A stretch of DNA of 64,000 nt from Frigoriglobus tundricola (GCF_013128195.2 NZ_CP053452.2:5332001-5396000); one strand, 5' to 3'; positions 1 through 8,388 are shown, counted from the stretch's first letter. Program-made: numbers and translations. The notes: generated from the letters alone by a model not told the origin.

Positions 1-365
1 ACGTCCGTCAGATCGATCCGCCCGAGACGGTGAGGGGTGGGAAACGGGTCGTCGCCCGCGGGCGCGGTGAACGTCCAACCGCAACTGTCGCACGTGCTCC
101 CGGGCGCGACGGCTTTCAAGGAGTTGCGGCACTGCGGGCACGTGGGTCGGGTCGCGCTCGCAGTGGCTCCTGACGGGCGCGCCAGGGCCAGAATCCGTTC
201 GCGGTCGTCGAGGAACTCGGCCAGGTCGTCGGCCAGTTCCGGGTAGCGAGACAAGAACTGCTCCCGGTCGGGGCTCCGACCCGCTTCGGACTCGGCCAGG
301 TACTCGGCGATCACCTCGTCGAGCCGCGCCTCCCGTTCGGCGGACTCGGCCGCGTCGTCGTTCAT
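1..365 (-). CDS. Serine/threonine protein kinase, N-terminal part (runs off the window)
   Basis: Only the first ~121 residues are present; the kinase domain would lie beyond the left edge. The sequence opens MNDDAAESAER, then an acidic helical segment (LDEVIAEYLAESEAGRSPDR) typical of planctomycete kinases encoded next to ECF sigma factors. A four-cysteine zinc ribbon (CPQC...CDSC) follows at about residues 76-96. The ATG overlaps the TGA stop of the upstream sigma factor (ATGA), so the two are translationally coupled. The kinase assignment is an inference from this N-terminus and the neighbour, because no catalytic motif is visible. Confidence 0.7.
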   Translation of the reverse strand, partial: MNDDAAESAEREARLDEVIAEYLAESEAGRSPDREQFLSRYPELADDLAEFLDDRERILALARPSGATASATRPTCPQCRNSLKAVAPGSTCDSCGWTFTAPAGDDPFPTPHRLGRIDLTD

Positions 366-928
366 GGCCCACCTCGCTCGTCCAGCAACTTCCGGAGGCT
401 CGCGAAGCCCCGGCGAAGAAGGCCGGCGACCGTGCCCGGCGTCTTCCCCATCCGCGCCGCGGTCTCGGTCAGCGTGAGGCCCTTGATGTGGTGGAGGTCG
501 ATCACGTCCGCCTGGTCGGACGGGAGCAGGGGCAGGGCGTCGGCCAAACGGGTCAACTGCTCGGCGGTCGCCGCAACCGCACTCGGGGTCGGGTCGCTTC
601 CGACCAGGCAGAGCCCCAGGCGGGAGGCCGATTCCTCCAGGGCGGCCTCGATCGACCGCGTCTTGCGGTGGTCCCGTTTCTTCCGCTGCCGGTAGCGGAT
701 CTTGTCGGCCAGCGTGTTCGCCAGGATCTTCCGCAACCAGCTCTCGAACGCGGCCCGCGTCTCGCCCGAAAAATCCCCACGCTTCTCGTGCGCTTCCAGG
801 AGGACCTGTTGGACCAGATCGGACGGCTCGTCGCAACCGCGGAGGGCGTCGCCCCACTGGGACCGGGCCAGAAGCACGAGCCACCCGCGGTAAAGTTCCG
901 GGGCGAACTGGGTAGTAGGTGCCAACAT
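362..928 (-). CDS. ECF-type RNA polymerase sigma factor (planctomycete subgroup)
   Basis: A 188-residue sigma-70 family protein. Region 2 is seen around LVQQVLLEAHEKRGDF...FESWLRKILANTLADKIRYR. Region 4 is a C-terminal helix-turn-helix with LTLTETAARMGKTPGTVAGLLRRG. The length fits the ECF class (170-200 aa). The ATG at 928 begins MLAPTTQFAPEL, the natural start of this family. The frame stays open for another ~105 codons upstream, but that stretch is a dispersed repeat and not sigma-like. The stop overlaps the start of a Ser/Thr kinase gene, the usual planctomycete arrangement in which the kinase is thought to signal to the sigma factor. Confidence 0.88.
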   Translation of the reverse strand: MLAPTTQFAPELYRGWLVLLARSQWGDALRGCDEPSDLVQQVLLEAHEKRGDFSGETRAAFESWLRKILANTLADKIRYRQRKKRDHRKTRSIEAALEESASRLGLCLVGSDPTPSAVAATAEQLTRLADALPLLPSDQADVIDLHHIKGLTLTETAARMGKTPGTVAGLLRRGFASLRKLLDERGGP

Positions 929-1580
929 GATGGTACTCCCGATACGAGATGAGGCGCCGGTACGGCCGCCACGAACCGCAGAAACCGGAAATTTTCGAGA
1001 CCGAAGCAGCAGGAGTGCATGGATGGGGTAGGCGAAGCCGCGCCTGCCCGAAGAGGAATGGGCCGTCCGACGGAGAAGCCCCCCCGGCCCCCTCCCTAAA
1101 GGGAGGGGGGTGACGGCACGCGGCGCCTCCTCCGATTCCGAGGAAGCGACAGTGGTCCGGAGGTCTTGCTCCCCTCCCTTCAGGGAGGGGTGGGGGGGCT
1201 TCGCCCCGGGCACCGGAAAACGAAGCCCGCCCGGTCTTCCCGACACCGACCTCGCTCACTCCTGTTGCTAAAGTGTTAAATTCTCCCCGCATTCCCGAAG
1301 CGAGCAAGCACAAACACTGAGATTTATCTTCATCAATAACACATACAGGCCGATATGGTTATACTGTTTATTATTTCATTCTATCGTTCATCCGCCGCAA
1401 TCGGCTCACGTCGTCGGCGACGAGCGCCCGGGGCAACAGAAGCAAAGGAGGGCGCCGAGACGTTTGATCGGCTATTGATGTGCGCGCGGACAGCCCGGTG
1501 GTCGTCCGGGGGCCGGATACGCAATCGGGTGCGGGGAGAGACAGACGTGCCTGGGCGGTGAGCGGGTGCATTTCGAATCC
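929..1580. other. Intergenic region with a repeat copy and an AT-rich patch
   Basis: No convincing gene. The stretch holds one dispersed repeat copy (about 1075-1204). Further out, about 1265-1390 is much more AT-rich than the surrounding DNA. That patch could hold the promoter of the sigma-kinase operon, but I cannot point to a clear -35/-10 pair. Confidence 0.5.
1075..1204 (-). repeat. Dispersed G-tract palindromic repeat, copy 1
   Basis: The ends form an inverted repeat (GAAGCCCCCC / GGGGGGCTTC). Inside are two smaller hairpins of the CTCCC-(T/C)..A-GGGAG type separated by a conserved centre (CCTCCTCCGATTCCGAGGAAGC). The minus strand encodes the peptide motif PSLKGGEQDLR seen in the other copies. 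It lies 5' of the sigma factor start. Confidence 0.8.
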
Positions 1581-1680
1581 GCGCCCTCCGGAAAAGCGCG
1601 TGCCCCGGTGGGCGGCCCCCGGACGAGAATTTTCTCATCAGGGGGCCGCCCACCGGGGCACGCGCTTTCCGGAGGGCGCG
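1581..1680. terminator. Long hairpin after the secreted-protein gene
   Basis: Arms of about 39 bp (1581-1620 and 1641-1679) are perfect apart from one extra A, with a 20-nt AT-rich loop. The right arm ends only a few bases from the stop codon of the minus-strand gene at 1685, so the RNA from that gene would fold immediately after the stop. No clear U-tract follows, so termination or 3'-end protection is an inference. Confidence 0.7.
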
Positions 1681-1684
1681 TTTC

Positions 1685-2164
1685 TTACGGTTTGATCTCG
1701 AGCTTGTGGCTGCCCACGCCAACTGCGAAGAACGCCCGGTTGCTCCAACCGCGGGGCAGCTCGTCGCCCTTCTTGATGTTTCGGGAGAACTCCAGGTCGT
1801 TCCCGTACTTCAACACCCACACGTTCAGATCGTCCGGTTCGGCGTTCACCGCGAACCGGGCGGCGTGGGCCGGGAAATTCAAGAACGTTCGGTAGTTCGA
1901 GAACGTGATTTCCCGGCCGTTGCGGTCCTGCACCCGAAGGTACAGTTCGACGTCGTCCGGTGCGGAGAACGACTGTGATTCGTTCGGTCGGATCTGAACC
2001 CAACCGTGTGAGATCTGCGGTCCCCGATTATCGGCTTGAGCCACGTAAACCGGGCCGTTCGAATAGTTATCGATTTTCACGTCCGTCGCACGCGCGGCCG
2101 ACGCCAACCCGCAGAACGCCGCGGCTGCCACGAGCCACCGAGGCGCATGGAACGATTTCGTCAT
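1685..2164 (-). CDS. Secreted protein of unknown function
   Basis: A 159-residue protein starting MTKSFHAPRWLVAAAAFCGL, a clear Sec signal peptide with probable cleavage near ASAARA (about residue 26). The mature part is beta-rich (DVKIDNYSNGPVYVAQ, HGWVQIRPNESQSF, VELYLRVQDRNG) with no cysteines or catalytic motif. The ATG at 2164 is chosen over a GTG three codons upstream because GGAGG sits eight bases before it. Function unknown. It is followed by a long hairpin. Confidence 0.7.
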   Translation of the reverse strand: MTKSFHAPRWLVAAAAFCGLASAARATDVKIDNYSNGPVYVAQADNRGPQISHGWVQIRPNESQSFSAPDDVELYLRVQDRNGREITFSNYRTFLNFPAHAARFAVNAEPDDLNVWVLKYGNDLEFSRNIKKGDELPRGWSNRAFFAVGVGSHKLEIKP

Positions 2165-2461
2165 GGTGCGCACCTCCGGGCGACATTAAGCTGAGTTGGC
2201 CCCACATCCCGACGCACGGGACCGGATCGGGGCCGACCCCTCGTCCGATCAGTTGATGCAAACGAGCGGCCGGATACGGACGTGCGCTCTATTTTCTCGC
2301 GATTCCGGGTTCGGCGCGGGTCCGGGGCGTCACCCGCACTCGCGCCGCCGGGCTTCATCTGGGGCGGCCAGGCGATGAAGTTGACCGTTCGGCGCGGTGA
2401 TAAGGAGGTCGAACGGACCGTCCGGCCGCGGGCCGCTTCCGATGAGGGCGACTCCGCCGGT
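2165..2461. other. Intergenic region between two minus-strand secreted-protein genes
   Basis: About 300 bp with no supported gene. It must carry the promoter of the gene starting at 2164, but no consensus boxes stand out. Short frames on either strand lack a ribosome binding site and any family resemblance. Confidence 0.4.
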
Positions 2462-3034
2462 TCAGTCACCCACTTTGACGCTGCGGCCGGCTTGAACGCG
2501 AACGTTGTCCTCCACCTTCTGAGCGCACGCCCCGTTCGCCGGCACCACCCACACCGCGTACGTTCCGGGCGGCACAGCCATCTCCGTGCGATAGTCCCTT
2601 GCGGACTGAACCGCGACGTGCCCCTTCTCGCCCGGTCCGGGGTCGCGGGTGTCGGTGAGAACGATCTTGTCCGCGCGCGGGAAGGTGTCGCCGAACACCT
2701 CCACCACGCCCAGCACGTCGCCGAGTTTCAGTTCGTGCGCCGTCCCGGCCGGAACGACGAGCTTGTCGTGGACCTTCACGGCGAGCCCGCCCTTGGGTTT
2801 GACCCACACCTCGAACGGCCCGGTCCCCGGCAGGGGCTTCGCCTTCGCGAAATCCGTGAGCGCCGGCCCGACCTCGTCGCGTTTGCCGTCCTTCGTCCGG
2901 AACACGGCCACGCTCTCGACGGCCGGGCCGCCGCGCTGCGTGGTCACCTTCAGCGCGCCGTCGTCGGCCGCGCACGCGGGTCCGGTGCCGAGGACCCAGA
3001 GAACGGAGACGATCGGAATCGGGAGGAAACGCAT
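2462..3034 (-). CDS. Secreted protein of unknown function
   Basis: A 190-residue protein beginning MRFLPIPIVSVLWVLGTGPACA, a signal peptide with an alanine/cysteine-containing cleavage region. The rest looks like repeated beta-sandwich strands (GTGPFEVWVKPKGGLAVKVHDK, VAVQSARDYRTEMAVPPGTYAVWVV). An upstream frame extension to 3160 is rejected because the signal peptide begins at 3034 with GGAG ten bases before it. The PGTYAVWVVPANG stretch recalls carboxypeptidase-regulatory-like or Ig-like modules, but I cannot name a family. Confidence 0.65.
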   Translation of the reverse strand: MRFLPIPIVSVLWVLGTGPACAADDGALKVTTQRGGPAVESVAVFRTKDGKRDEVGPALTDFAKAKPLPGTGPFEVWVKPKGGLAVKVHDKLVVPAGTAHELKLGDVLGVVEVFGDTFPRADKIVLTDTRDPGPGEKGHVAVQSARDYRTEMAVPPGTYAVWVVPANGACAQKVEDNVRVQAGRSVKVGD

Positions 3035-3219
3035 GACGGGCTCCAGTCGGTGGTGCGCGGAGAACGGCTCAAGATTCCGACGCGGCAGCCCGACGAAAAG
3101 ATGAGGCACCGGCGAGAACCGAAAACTTCTCGGCTTCCAGATTGCTGCCCGGTCCGGCATCGGTTAATTTACTTTCGCAGAACCTTTTGACCGCGGTCTT
3201 CCCACACTCGGTCGCACCC

Positions 3220-4036
3220 ATGCCCACTCCCACCCCCGCCCGCATTCGGTTCGCCATCGTCGGCATCTGCTCGGTGCTGACCCTCGGCTTCGTACTCTCC
3301 CCCGGCACCGCGCAGCCAGGTCGCCCACCGGGTGGCATCGGCGGGCGCCCGCCGGGCGGCATCGCGGGGGCGCCCGCCCGGCGGCATCGGCGGAATGCCG
3401 GGCGGCATCAGCGGGATGCCGGGCGGCATCGGGGGCCGCCCACCGGGCGGCATCGGGGGCGGGGGCGCGGGCGGCGCGATTTACACCTGGTCGTGCCAGG
3501 CCTGCAACCGGTCGCTCGGCACAACGACCACCGCGACCCCACCGTTCACGAAGTGCCCGCACTGCGGCGTGACCTTCACGAGTACGAACATCACCACCGC
3601 GCCGGGCAGCGGGTTCGGAGCGCCCGGTCCGCCCCCGGGAATGGGAATGCCCGGCGGGGTGCCGCCGTCAATGAACAATCCGCCGCCGGGATCGGCCCCT
3701 GCGCTGCCGATGAACCCGGCCCTGGGTGGCGGTTACACCTCAACCACTCCCCCGAGCGACGCTCAGCCCGCGTTCACCCCGCCCCCGTCTGCGTCGGGCG
3801 GCGGGTCGTCGGGTGGCGGCGGGTCGGCGGGGGAGAGTTCGTCGAGTGGTGAGAGTTCGTCTTCGTCCTCATCGGAAGGGCGCAAGACGATCAAACTCAT
3901 CGGCCTGGTGGTCGGGTTCGTTCTGCTGCTCGGCGCGCTCGCCGCGCTCGGTGTCGTCATCATGAACGCGTCTGCGACCAAGCCCAAGAAGCGACCGAAG
4001 CGGCGGCGGATGGTCGATGATGATGACGACTATTGA
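3220..4036 (+). pseudogene. Zinc-ribbon, single-pass membrane protein, frameshifted in a G5 run
   Basis: Two frames together make one sensible protein. The first encodes MPTPTPARIRFAIVGICSVL, a signal peptide followed by PPGGI repeats. After a GGGGG run at 3366-3370 the same PPGGI repeats continue in the +1 frame, leading into a zinc ribbon (WSCQACNRS...CPHCGVTF), Pro/Gly- and Ser-rich linkers, a transmembrane helix (IGLVVGFVLLLGALAALGVV) and a basic then acidic tail (KKRPKRRRMVDDDDDY). Removing one G restores a single frame of about 270 residues. This may be a true mutation, a homopolymer error in the sequence, or slippage. Function unknown. Confidence 0.65.
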
Positions 4037-4050
4037 TTGCTCCCCGTGAA

Positions 4051-4101
4051 GCGGCAACGAGAAGGCCCTGGCCGTTCCGGTCAGGGCCTTCTCGTTGCCG
4101 C
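4051..4101. terminator. Bidirectional terminator shared by convergent genes
   Basis: A perfect 20-bp inverted repeat (4051-4070 / 4082-4101) with an 11-nt loop, followed by CTTTC on the plus side. It lies after the zinc-ribbon gene. Its right arm also encodes the last codons of the arginase-like gene on the opposite strand. Confidence 0.8.
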
Positions 4102-4896
4102 TTTCAGCAGCGTGTGTTCCACGAGCCAGCCGAGCAGGTTCAAGCTCGCGTCGCGCACGTCGCGACCGGGATCGAACTCGGTCACGGACATTCCGATCAC
4201 GTTTCCGGCCCACACCGCCTCGAACAGGGCAAGGAACGTGGGGGGCAACAGCCCGAACGGCAGCGGCTCCGCAACCGCCGGGAGTACGGCCGGGTCGAAG
4301 GCGTCGCAGTCCAGGTCGATCCAGACACGCTTCGCGGCTTTCGCCCGCGCATTCAATTCCCCGGCCACGCGGCCCACGTCCGCGGCCACGTCCCAGGCCG
4401 GGTACACGGTCTCAAACGTCCGCCCGATCTCTTCAGGGGTAAGGAACAGGTCGCGGTGGCCCACGTTCACGAGCCGCGGGCGCGGGACCTCGAAGTGGGT
4501 CAGGAAGTTGCCGTGCGACAGCTCCTCCTTGTTGTCGTGGAACGCATAAACGTCGAGGTGGGCGTCGAACTGCACGACGAGCGTCCCGGCCCCCAGTTCT
4601 TCGAGCACCGGCAGCGCGGCGAGGTGATTGCCGCCGAGCCACAAGACGAACTCGCCGCGCTTGAGCGCCGACCGGGCCGTCTGCCGGCCGCGCTTGCGCC
4701 ACCCGGTCACGTCCGGGAGCGCGTCGAAGTCCAGTTCCGTCACCCGCACGGTTCCGCGGAGCGCGTCCGCGCGGCACGGGCGCGTCTCGCGGTCGGTGTC
4801 GTCGAGGATCTCGTGAACCGCGTCGCCGAGCAACCGCGCCCCGGCGCCGGTACCGGCGCTGCCGAACAGATCGAACGGGAACACGACAACGTGCAT
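4081..4896 (-). CDS. Arginase/agmatinase/formimidoylglutamase-fold hydrolase
   Basis: Ureohydrolase-superfamily protein of about 271 residues. The metal-binding signatures are visible: GGNHLA in place of the common GGDHS, DAHLDVY, and DLDCDAFDP (DxDxxDP), followed by SVTEFDP. These would ligate two Mn ions that activate water to hydrolyse a guanidino or formimidoyl group; the substrate cannot be told from sequence. The change of Asp to Asn in the first motif is notable, since that Asp is normally a metal ligand or neighbour. The start is uncertain: 4896 (MHVVVFPFDLFG) matches the first strand of the fold, while in-frame alternatives lie at 4938 and 5004. Confidence 0.75.
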   Translation of the reverse strand: MHVVVFPFDLFGSAGTGAGARLLGDAVHEILDDTDRETRPCRADALRGTVRVTELDFDALPDVTGWRKRGRQTARSALKRGEFVLWLGGNHLAALPVLEELGAGTLVVQFDAHLDVYAFHDNKEELSHGNFLTHFEVPRPRLVNVGHRDLFLTPEEIGRTFETVYPAWDVAADVGRVAGELNARAKAAKRVWIDLDCDAFDPAVLPAVAEPLPFGLLPPTFLALFEAVWAGNVIGMSVTEFDPGRDVRDASLNLLGWLVEHTLLKAATRRP

Positions 4897-5175
4897 GGGG
4901 AACCACGGAACGGAATACGCGAAGGGGAACGGCCCCATTTGGGAAATACGGTTTTCTTCAAGAGAAGTGAGGGCAAAAAGCAGAAGACGTGCCACAGATG
5001 GCACAGTTGAAGGCGCAGATCCGAAAAGCAGGCGAACCGGCGCGCTTGTTGTCTTCTTCTGATCTGCGCCCTTCTGCGTCAGCTAGGGCTCTTTGGCTTT
5101 TCTGCTTCCCGAACCTGGCCCACAATATGGCATTGGGGCTGAGCGGACGATCCGAACCCGTGAGTGCCAGCAATC
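4897..5175. other. Divergent promoter region with a small imperfect inverted repeat
   Basis: No gene. A roughly 13-bp imperfect inverted repeat built on GGCGCAGATC / GATCTGCGCC (about 5010-5080) lies between the divergent genes. No clear promoter boxes were found. Confidence 0.4.
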
Positions 5176-6354
5176 ATGAACTCGTCTTGGGCTTTTCTCT
5201 GCGTCCTCGGCGTTCTCTGCGGTGAAGCACTCGTTGCGCCACCCGCGCGCGGGGCCGAAATTGATGCAGCGAAACTCGCGGAGATCGAAACCGTCGCCGC
5301 GGCCGCGCTCAAGCGCGGCGACTGCCCCGGTGCGGTTGTCGTTGTCGTACACGACGATACGGTCGCGTACCGGAAGGCGTTCTGCCACCGCGCCGTGAAG
5401 CCGGAGGCCGTCGTTATGACGACCGATACCGTGTTCGACATGGCCTCGCTGACCAAGCCCGTTGCGACCGGAACGGCCGTCGCCCTTCTGATTCAACGGG
5501 GCAAACTGAAGCCGAGCGACCGGGTGAGCGAGCACTGGCCGGCGTTTGCGGCCAATGGCAAGGACAAGGTGACCGTCGAACACCTTCTGTTGCACACCTC
5601 CGGGCTGACCGCCGACAACGACATCAAGGACTATGCCGGTGGGCGGGCAAAGGCGCTCGAACGGATCGCGGCCCTCAAACTCGAAGCGCCAGCCGGTACC
5701 CGGTTCAAGTACAGCGACGTCGGCTTTATCGCGCTCGGTGAACTCGTTGAACGCGTGAGCGGACAGCCGCTGGAGGCGTTCGTCAAAAACACCGTGTTTG
5801 AACCGCTGAAGATGACCGACACCGGCTTCACCCCGGCCGACGCCCTGAAGGCACGGATCGCCCCGACGGGGCTTCGGGGCGGCAAGATCATCCTCGGAAC
5901 GGTTCACGACCCGCGGGCGTTCGAACTCGGCGGGGCGGCCGGGCACGCGGGGCTGTTTTCAACGGCCGACGACCTCGCCCGCTACTGCCGGATGCTCCTC
6001 CGCGGCGGCGAACTCGATGGCGTCCGCGTGCTGGACGCGAAGACGGTGGCGCTCTTCACCGAGCCACACGCGGTGCCACTGCCGCCGAACAAAGACGGAA
6101 CCGCCGTACCGGCGGCGCGCGCATTCGGATGGGACGTGGACACGCCCTATTCGGCGCCACGAGGCGACGGGTTCAAGAAGGGGACGGGTTACGGGCACAC
6201 CGGCTTCACCGGTACGAGCGTGTGGCTCGATCCGGCCACGAAGACGGCCGTGATCGTGCTGACGAACCGCGTTCACCCGGATGATCGAGGAAACGTGACG
6301 CGCCTGCGCCGCGAGATCGGAACGATTGTGGCCGGAGCGGTGTCGAAGAAGTGA
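5176..6354 (+). CDS. Secreted class-C beta-lactamase-like serine hydrolase
   Basis: A 392-residue protein with a signal peptide (MNSSWAFLCVLGVLCGEALV). The three motifs of the penicillin-binding/class C family are present: SLTK (SxxK, about residues 91-94) with the nucleophile, KYSD in the YxN position, and HTGFTG in the KTG position. The overall form (VFDMASLTKP, LLLHTSGL, GLFSTADDLARY) is typical of family S12 esterases and peptidases rather than true beta-lactamases. Likely periplasmic or cell-envelope ester or D-amino-acid peptide hydrolysis; exact substrate unknown. Confidence 0.88.
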   Translation: MNSSWAFLCVLGVLCGEALVAPPARGAEIDAAKLAEIETVAAAALKRGDCPGAVVVVVHDDTVAYRKAFCHRAVKPEAVVMTTDTVFDMASLTKPVATGTAVALLIQRGKLKPSDRVSEHWPAFAANGKDKVTVEHLLLHTSGLTADNDIKDYAGGRAKALERIAALKLEAPAGTRFKYSDVGFIALGELVERVSGQPLEAFVKNTVFEPLKMTDTGFTPADALKARIAPTGLRGGKIILGTVHDPRAFELGGAAGHAGLFSTADDLARYCRMLLRGGELDGVRVLDAKTVALFTEPHAVPLPPNKDGTAVPAARAFGWDVDTPYSAPRGDGFKKGTGYGHTGFTGTSVWLDPATKTAVIVLTNRVHPDDRGNVTRLRREIGTIVAGAVSKK

Positions 6355-6365
6355 GATCCGGAACT

Positions 6366-6409
6366 CGCCCGTGCGGGCGAGGCGTTCGGCGCTCCCGCCC
6401 GCACGGGCG
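6366..6409. terminator. Inverted repeat between convergent genes
   Basis: Perfect 14-bp arms (CGCCCGTGCGGGCG / CGCCCGCACGGGCG) with a 16-nt loop, between the serine hydrolase and the convergent thioredoxin gene. It is very GC-rich and lacks a U-tract. Confidence 0.6.
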
Positions 6410-6427
6410 GGGCGTACCGCAACGCGC

Positions 6428-6757
6428 TTACGCGTGCTGGGTGATCAGCTTGGACAGCTCTTCCGGCGACAGCACGCCGCTCTCGGTGTGGACGGGCTTG
6501 TCGCTCCCCTTGAAGAACAGGATGCGGGGGATCGTCATCACGTCGTACTTCACTGCCAGTTGCGGGTTCTCGTCCACGTTCAGCTTGCCCACCTTCACCT
6601 TGCCGGCGAACTGGTCGGCGACGGCGTCGATGGTGGACGCGAGCCGGCGGCACGGGCCGCACCACGGCGCCCAGAAGTCGGCAACTACGAGCGTGCCGCT
6701 GGTCACGTATTCGTTCCAGTTGGCTTCGGTCAGTTCAACGACGTTCGGGCTGGCCAT
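6428..6757 (-). CDS. trxA: Thioredoxin
   Basis: A 109-residue single-domain thioredoxin. The active site FWAPWCGPCRR places the redox cysteines at residues 33 and 36. The cis-proline region is MTIPRILFFKGS, and the C-terminal helix (LSKLITQHA) ends the fold at the usual length of 105-110. No signal peptide, so it acts in the cytoplasm as a general dithiol reductant. The start MASPNVVELTEANW fits the family. Confidence 0.95.
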   Translation of the reverse strand: MASPNVVELTEANWNEYVTSGTLVVADFWAPWCGPCRRLASTIDAVADQFAGKVKVGKLNVDENPQLAVKYDVMTIPRILFFKGSDKPVHTESGVLSPEELSKLITQHA

Positions 6758-6976
6758 ACAGGTGTCCTCTTGAGAGGTCGTGGGGCGTCCGCAACCCGCG
6801 GACGATTGTGTCGCATTCTACTCGAAAAGACGTACCGCACCAACTATGAGTCCTTACGAGAGCCGTCGCATGACCCGCGTACGACACCGCTTGTGACCAA
6901 CGCAACCGGGCGCGCGTTCGCACGGGTCCGATAACGTGTCCGGACGCGCGTTCTTCGTCTCCGGTTCGCGACCCGG

Positions 6977-7005
6977 TTGACGCTCTCCCGGGCCGCTCCT
7001 AAGAA
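6977..7005 (+). promoter_or_regulatory. Sigma-70-type promoter for tRNA-Glu
   Basis: TTGACG (6977-6982) and TAAGAA (7000-7005) are separated by 17 bp, with the tRNA starting 30 bp downstream. Spacing is ideal; the -10 box is imperfect. Confidence 0.5.
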
Positions 7006-7034
7006 TGGTGTGTCCTTGGCGCTGCCGCCGGCGT

Positions 7035-7107
7035 GGCCCTATCGTCTAGTGGCCTAGGACACTGCCCTTTCAAGGCAGGAACTGGGGTTCGAATCCCCAT
7101 AGGGTCA
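7035..7107 (+). tRNA. tRNA-Glu (anticodon TTC)
   Basis: A 73-nt cloverleaf can be drawn. The acceptor stem GGCCCTA pairs with TAGGGTC, the anticodon stem CTGCC/GGCAG encloses CTTTCAA, and the T arm is GGGGTTCGAATCCCC. The anticodon TTC reads GAA/GAG. CCA is not encoded. Confidence 0.95.
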
Positions 7108-7111
7108 CTCT

Positions 7112-7205
7112 TTTAGTAGGTAGTAGGTAGTGGGTGGTGGGTGGTAGGCAGAAGGGCACAGCCGCCTTCAACTGCCCGCCGCTCACTGCCCACTACTCAC
7201 TTTCC
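7112..7205. repeat. Imperfect inverted repeat of GTAGTGGG-type sequence
   Basis: A stretch of GTAG/GTGG-rich DNA (about 7114-7147) is imperfectly complementary to CTGCCCGCCGCTCACTGCCC (about 7175-7200). It would form a stem-loop just before the membrane-protein gene. Confidence 0.45.
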
Positions 7206-7216
7206 AGGGGCTCCCG

Positions 7217-7933
7217 ATGAACAACATCCCGTGGTGGGGCTACGTCCTTCTGGCCGGTCTGGCGTGGGGCACGTACGTGCCCATCATCTTCTACGGCGGG
7301 ACCGAACTCACCACCAGGCCGGGCACCATCGGCGGCCGGCTCGCGTCCATCCTGTGCGTCGGGGTGGCCTATTTCGTACTCGGCGTGGTGATCCCGGTCG
7401 TTCTGATGAGCCTCCGCGACGACGCGCAGCCGGAGTGGAAGACGAACGGGCTCATCTTCAGCGCGCTGGCCGGCATCGCGGGCGCGGTGGGCGCCATCTG
7501 CGTGATCTTCGCCAGCAAGGCCGCCGTGGACACGGCCAAGGGGGAGTTCGAGGCGGAGGAGTCGGCACTGGTCGCGAAGGCGGCCGCCGAACCCAACCCG
7601 GAAGCAAAAACCGCAATCGAAACGGAGTTAAAGGAGTTTCGGAGCGGGCGGGGTAAGTACCTGGCGTCGTATCGCATCTACATCGCGCCGCTCATCTTCG
7701 CGCTCGCCCCGATGATCAACACCCTGCTGAGTCTCGTCTGGCACCCGAAGCCGGGCGCGCCGTTCCACTTCGGGTTCGATGTGCCGTCGTGGCAACTGCC
7801 CGTGGGCATCCTTCTGGTCGCGCTGGGAACGTTTCTGGTGCTCTACTCGAAGGAGGCCGCGGAGGCGAAGAAGACCGCCGCCGCTCCGAGGCCGGTTCCC
7901 GTTGGCGCCGTCGCGCCGGCCAAACCCGCATGA
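7217..7933 (+). CDS. Multi-pass inner-membrane protein of unknown function
   Basis: A 238-residue protein with about six hydrophobic segments: the N-terminal WWGYVLLAGLAWGTYVPIIF, then ASILCVGVAYFVLGVVIPVV, GLIFSALAGIAGAVGAICVI, a charged loop (about residues 110-145), YIAPLIFALAPMINTLLSL and LPVGILLVALGTFLVLY, with an Ala/Pro-rich tail. The pattern resembles small EamA/DMT-like membrane proteins, but I see no diagnostic motif. AGGGG precedes the ATG. The next gene starts inside the stop codon (ATGA), so the two are coupled. Confidence 0.75.
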   Translation: MNNIPWWGYVLLAGLAWGTYVPIIFYGGTELTTRPGTIGGRLASILCVGVAYFVLGVVIPVVLMSLRDDAQPEWKTNGLIFSALAGIAGAVGAICVIFASKAAVDTAKGEFEAEESALVAKAAAEPNPEAKTAIETELKEFRSGRGKYLASYRIYIAPLIFALAPMINTLLSLVWHPKPGAPFHFGFDVPSWQLPVGILLVALGTFLVLYSKEAAEAKKTAAAPRPVPVGAVAPAKPA

Positions 7934-8388
7934 CGCCCATGAGTCCCGAGGACGCCGTTTCGCGGCTGAACACCGTCCTCGCCCACGCCTGGATGATCCG
8001 CACCTTTCTGAAGCACGCGGACGAGATCCAGGAAGACGAGGGCATGCTCGACGTGCCGCGGACGCTGTACGACAGCATCCGCGCCGTCGAACCGGCCTTC
8101 CAGCGCGGCGACACCGGCGACTTCCTCCGGCGCCTCAAGGGGAAGTTGCCGAAACTGCGGCGGGTCGCGGACCACTTCCGTTCGCACTTCAAAGCCTTTT
8201 CGCCACACACCAACTTCGAAATGGCCGCCACGAGCCTGGACGGCGTGGTGCGCCAAATGGAAGAGATTCTCGCCGCCGTGGACTGGGACGAAGTGGCGAA
8301 GCGGATTCGGGAGAACTCCAGCCGTAAAACGGGGAACGCAACCGAACCGGCCGACCCACTCGACGACATCGAGATCCCAGAAGTGTGA
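7930..8388 (+). CDS. Small helical protein of unknown function, coupled to the membrane protein
   Basis: A 152-residue soluble protein starting MTPMSPEDAVSRLNTVLAHA. It looks all-helical (TFLKHADEIQEDEGMLDVPR, LRRLKGKLPKLRRVADHFR) with an acidic tail (DPLDDIEIPEV). It has no signal peptide or known motif. The ATG overlaps the previous stop codon, so it is expressed with the upstream membrane protein and may act with it. Function unknown. Confidence 0.7.
   Translation: MTPMSPEDAVSRLNTVLAHAWMIRTFLKHADEIQEDEGMLDVPRTLYDSIRAVEPAFQRGDTGDFLRRLKGKLPKLRRVADHFRSHFKAFSPHTNFEMAATSLDGVVRQMEEILAAVDWDEVAKRIRENSSRKTGNATEPADPLDDIEIPEV

Noticed and set aside
929..1246. N-terminal extension of the ECF sigma factor
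   Set aside because: It is repeat-derived sequence, and the natural family start is at 928.
5176..6354. Beta-lactamase resistance gene
   Set aside because: Motifs fit the broad S12 esterase/peptidase group; nothing specific points to antibiotic hydrolysis.
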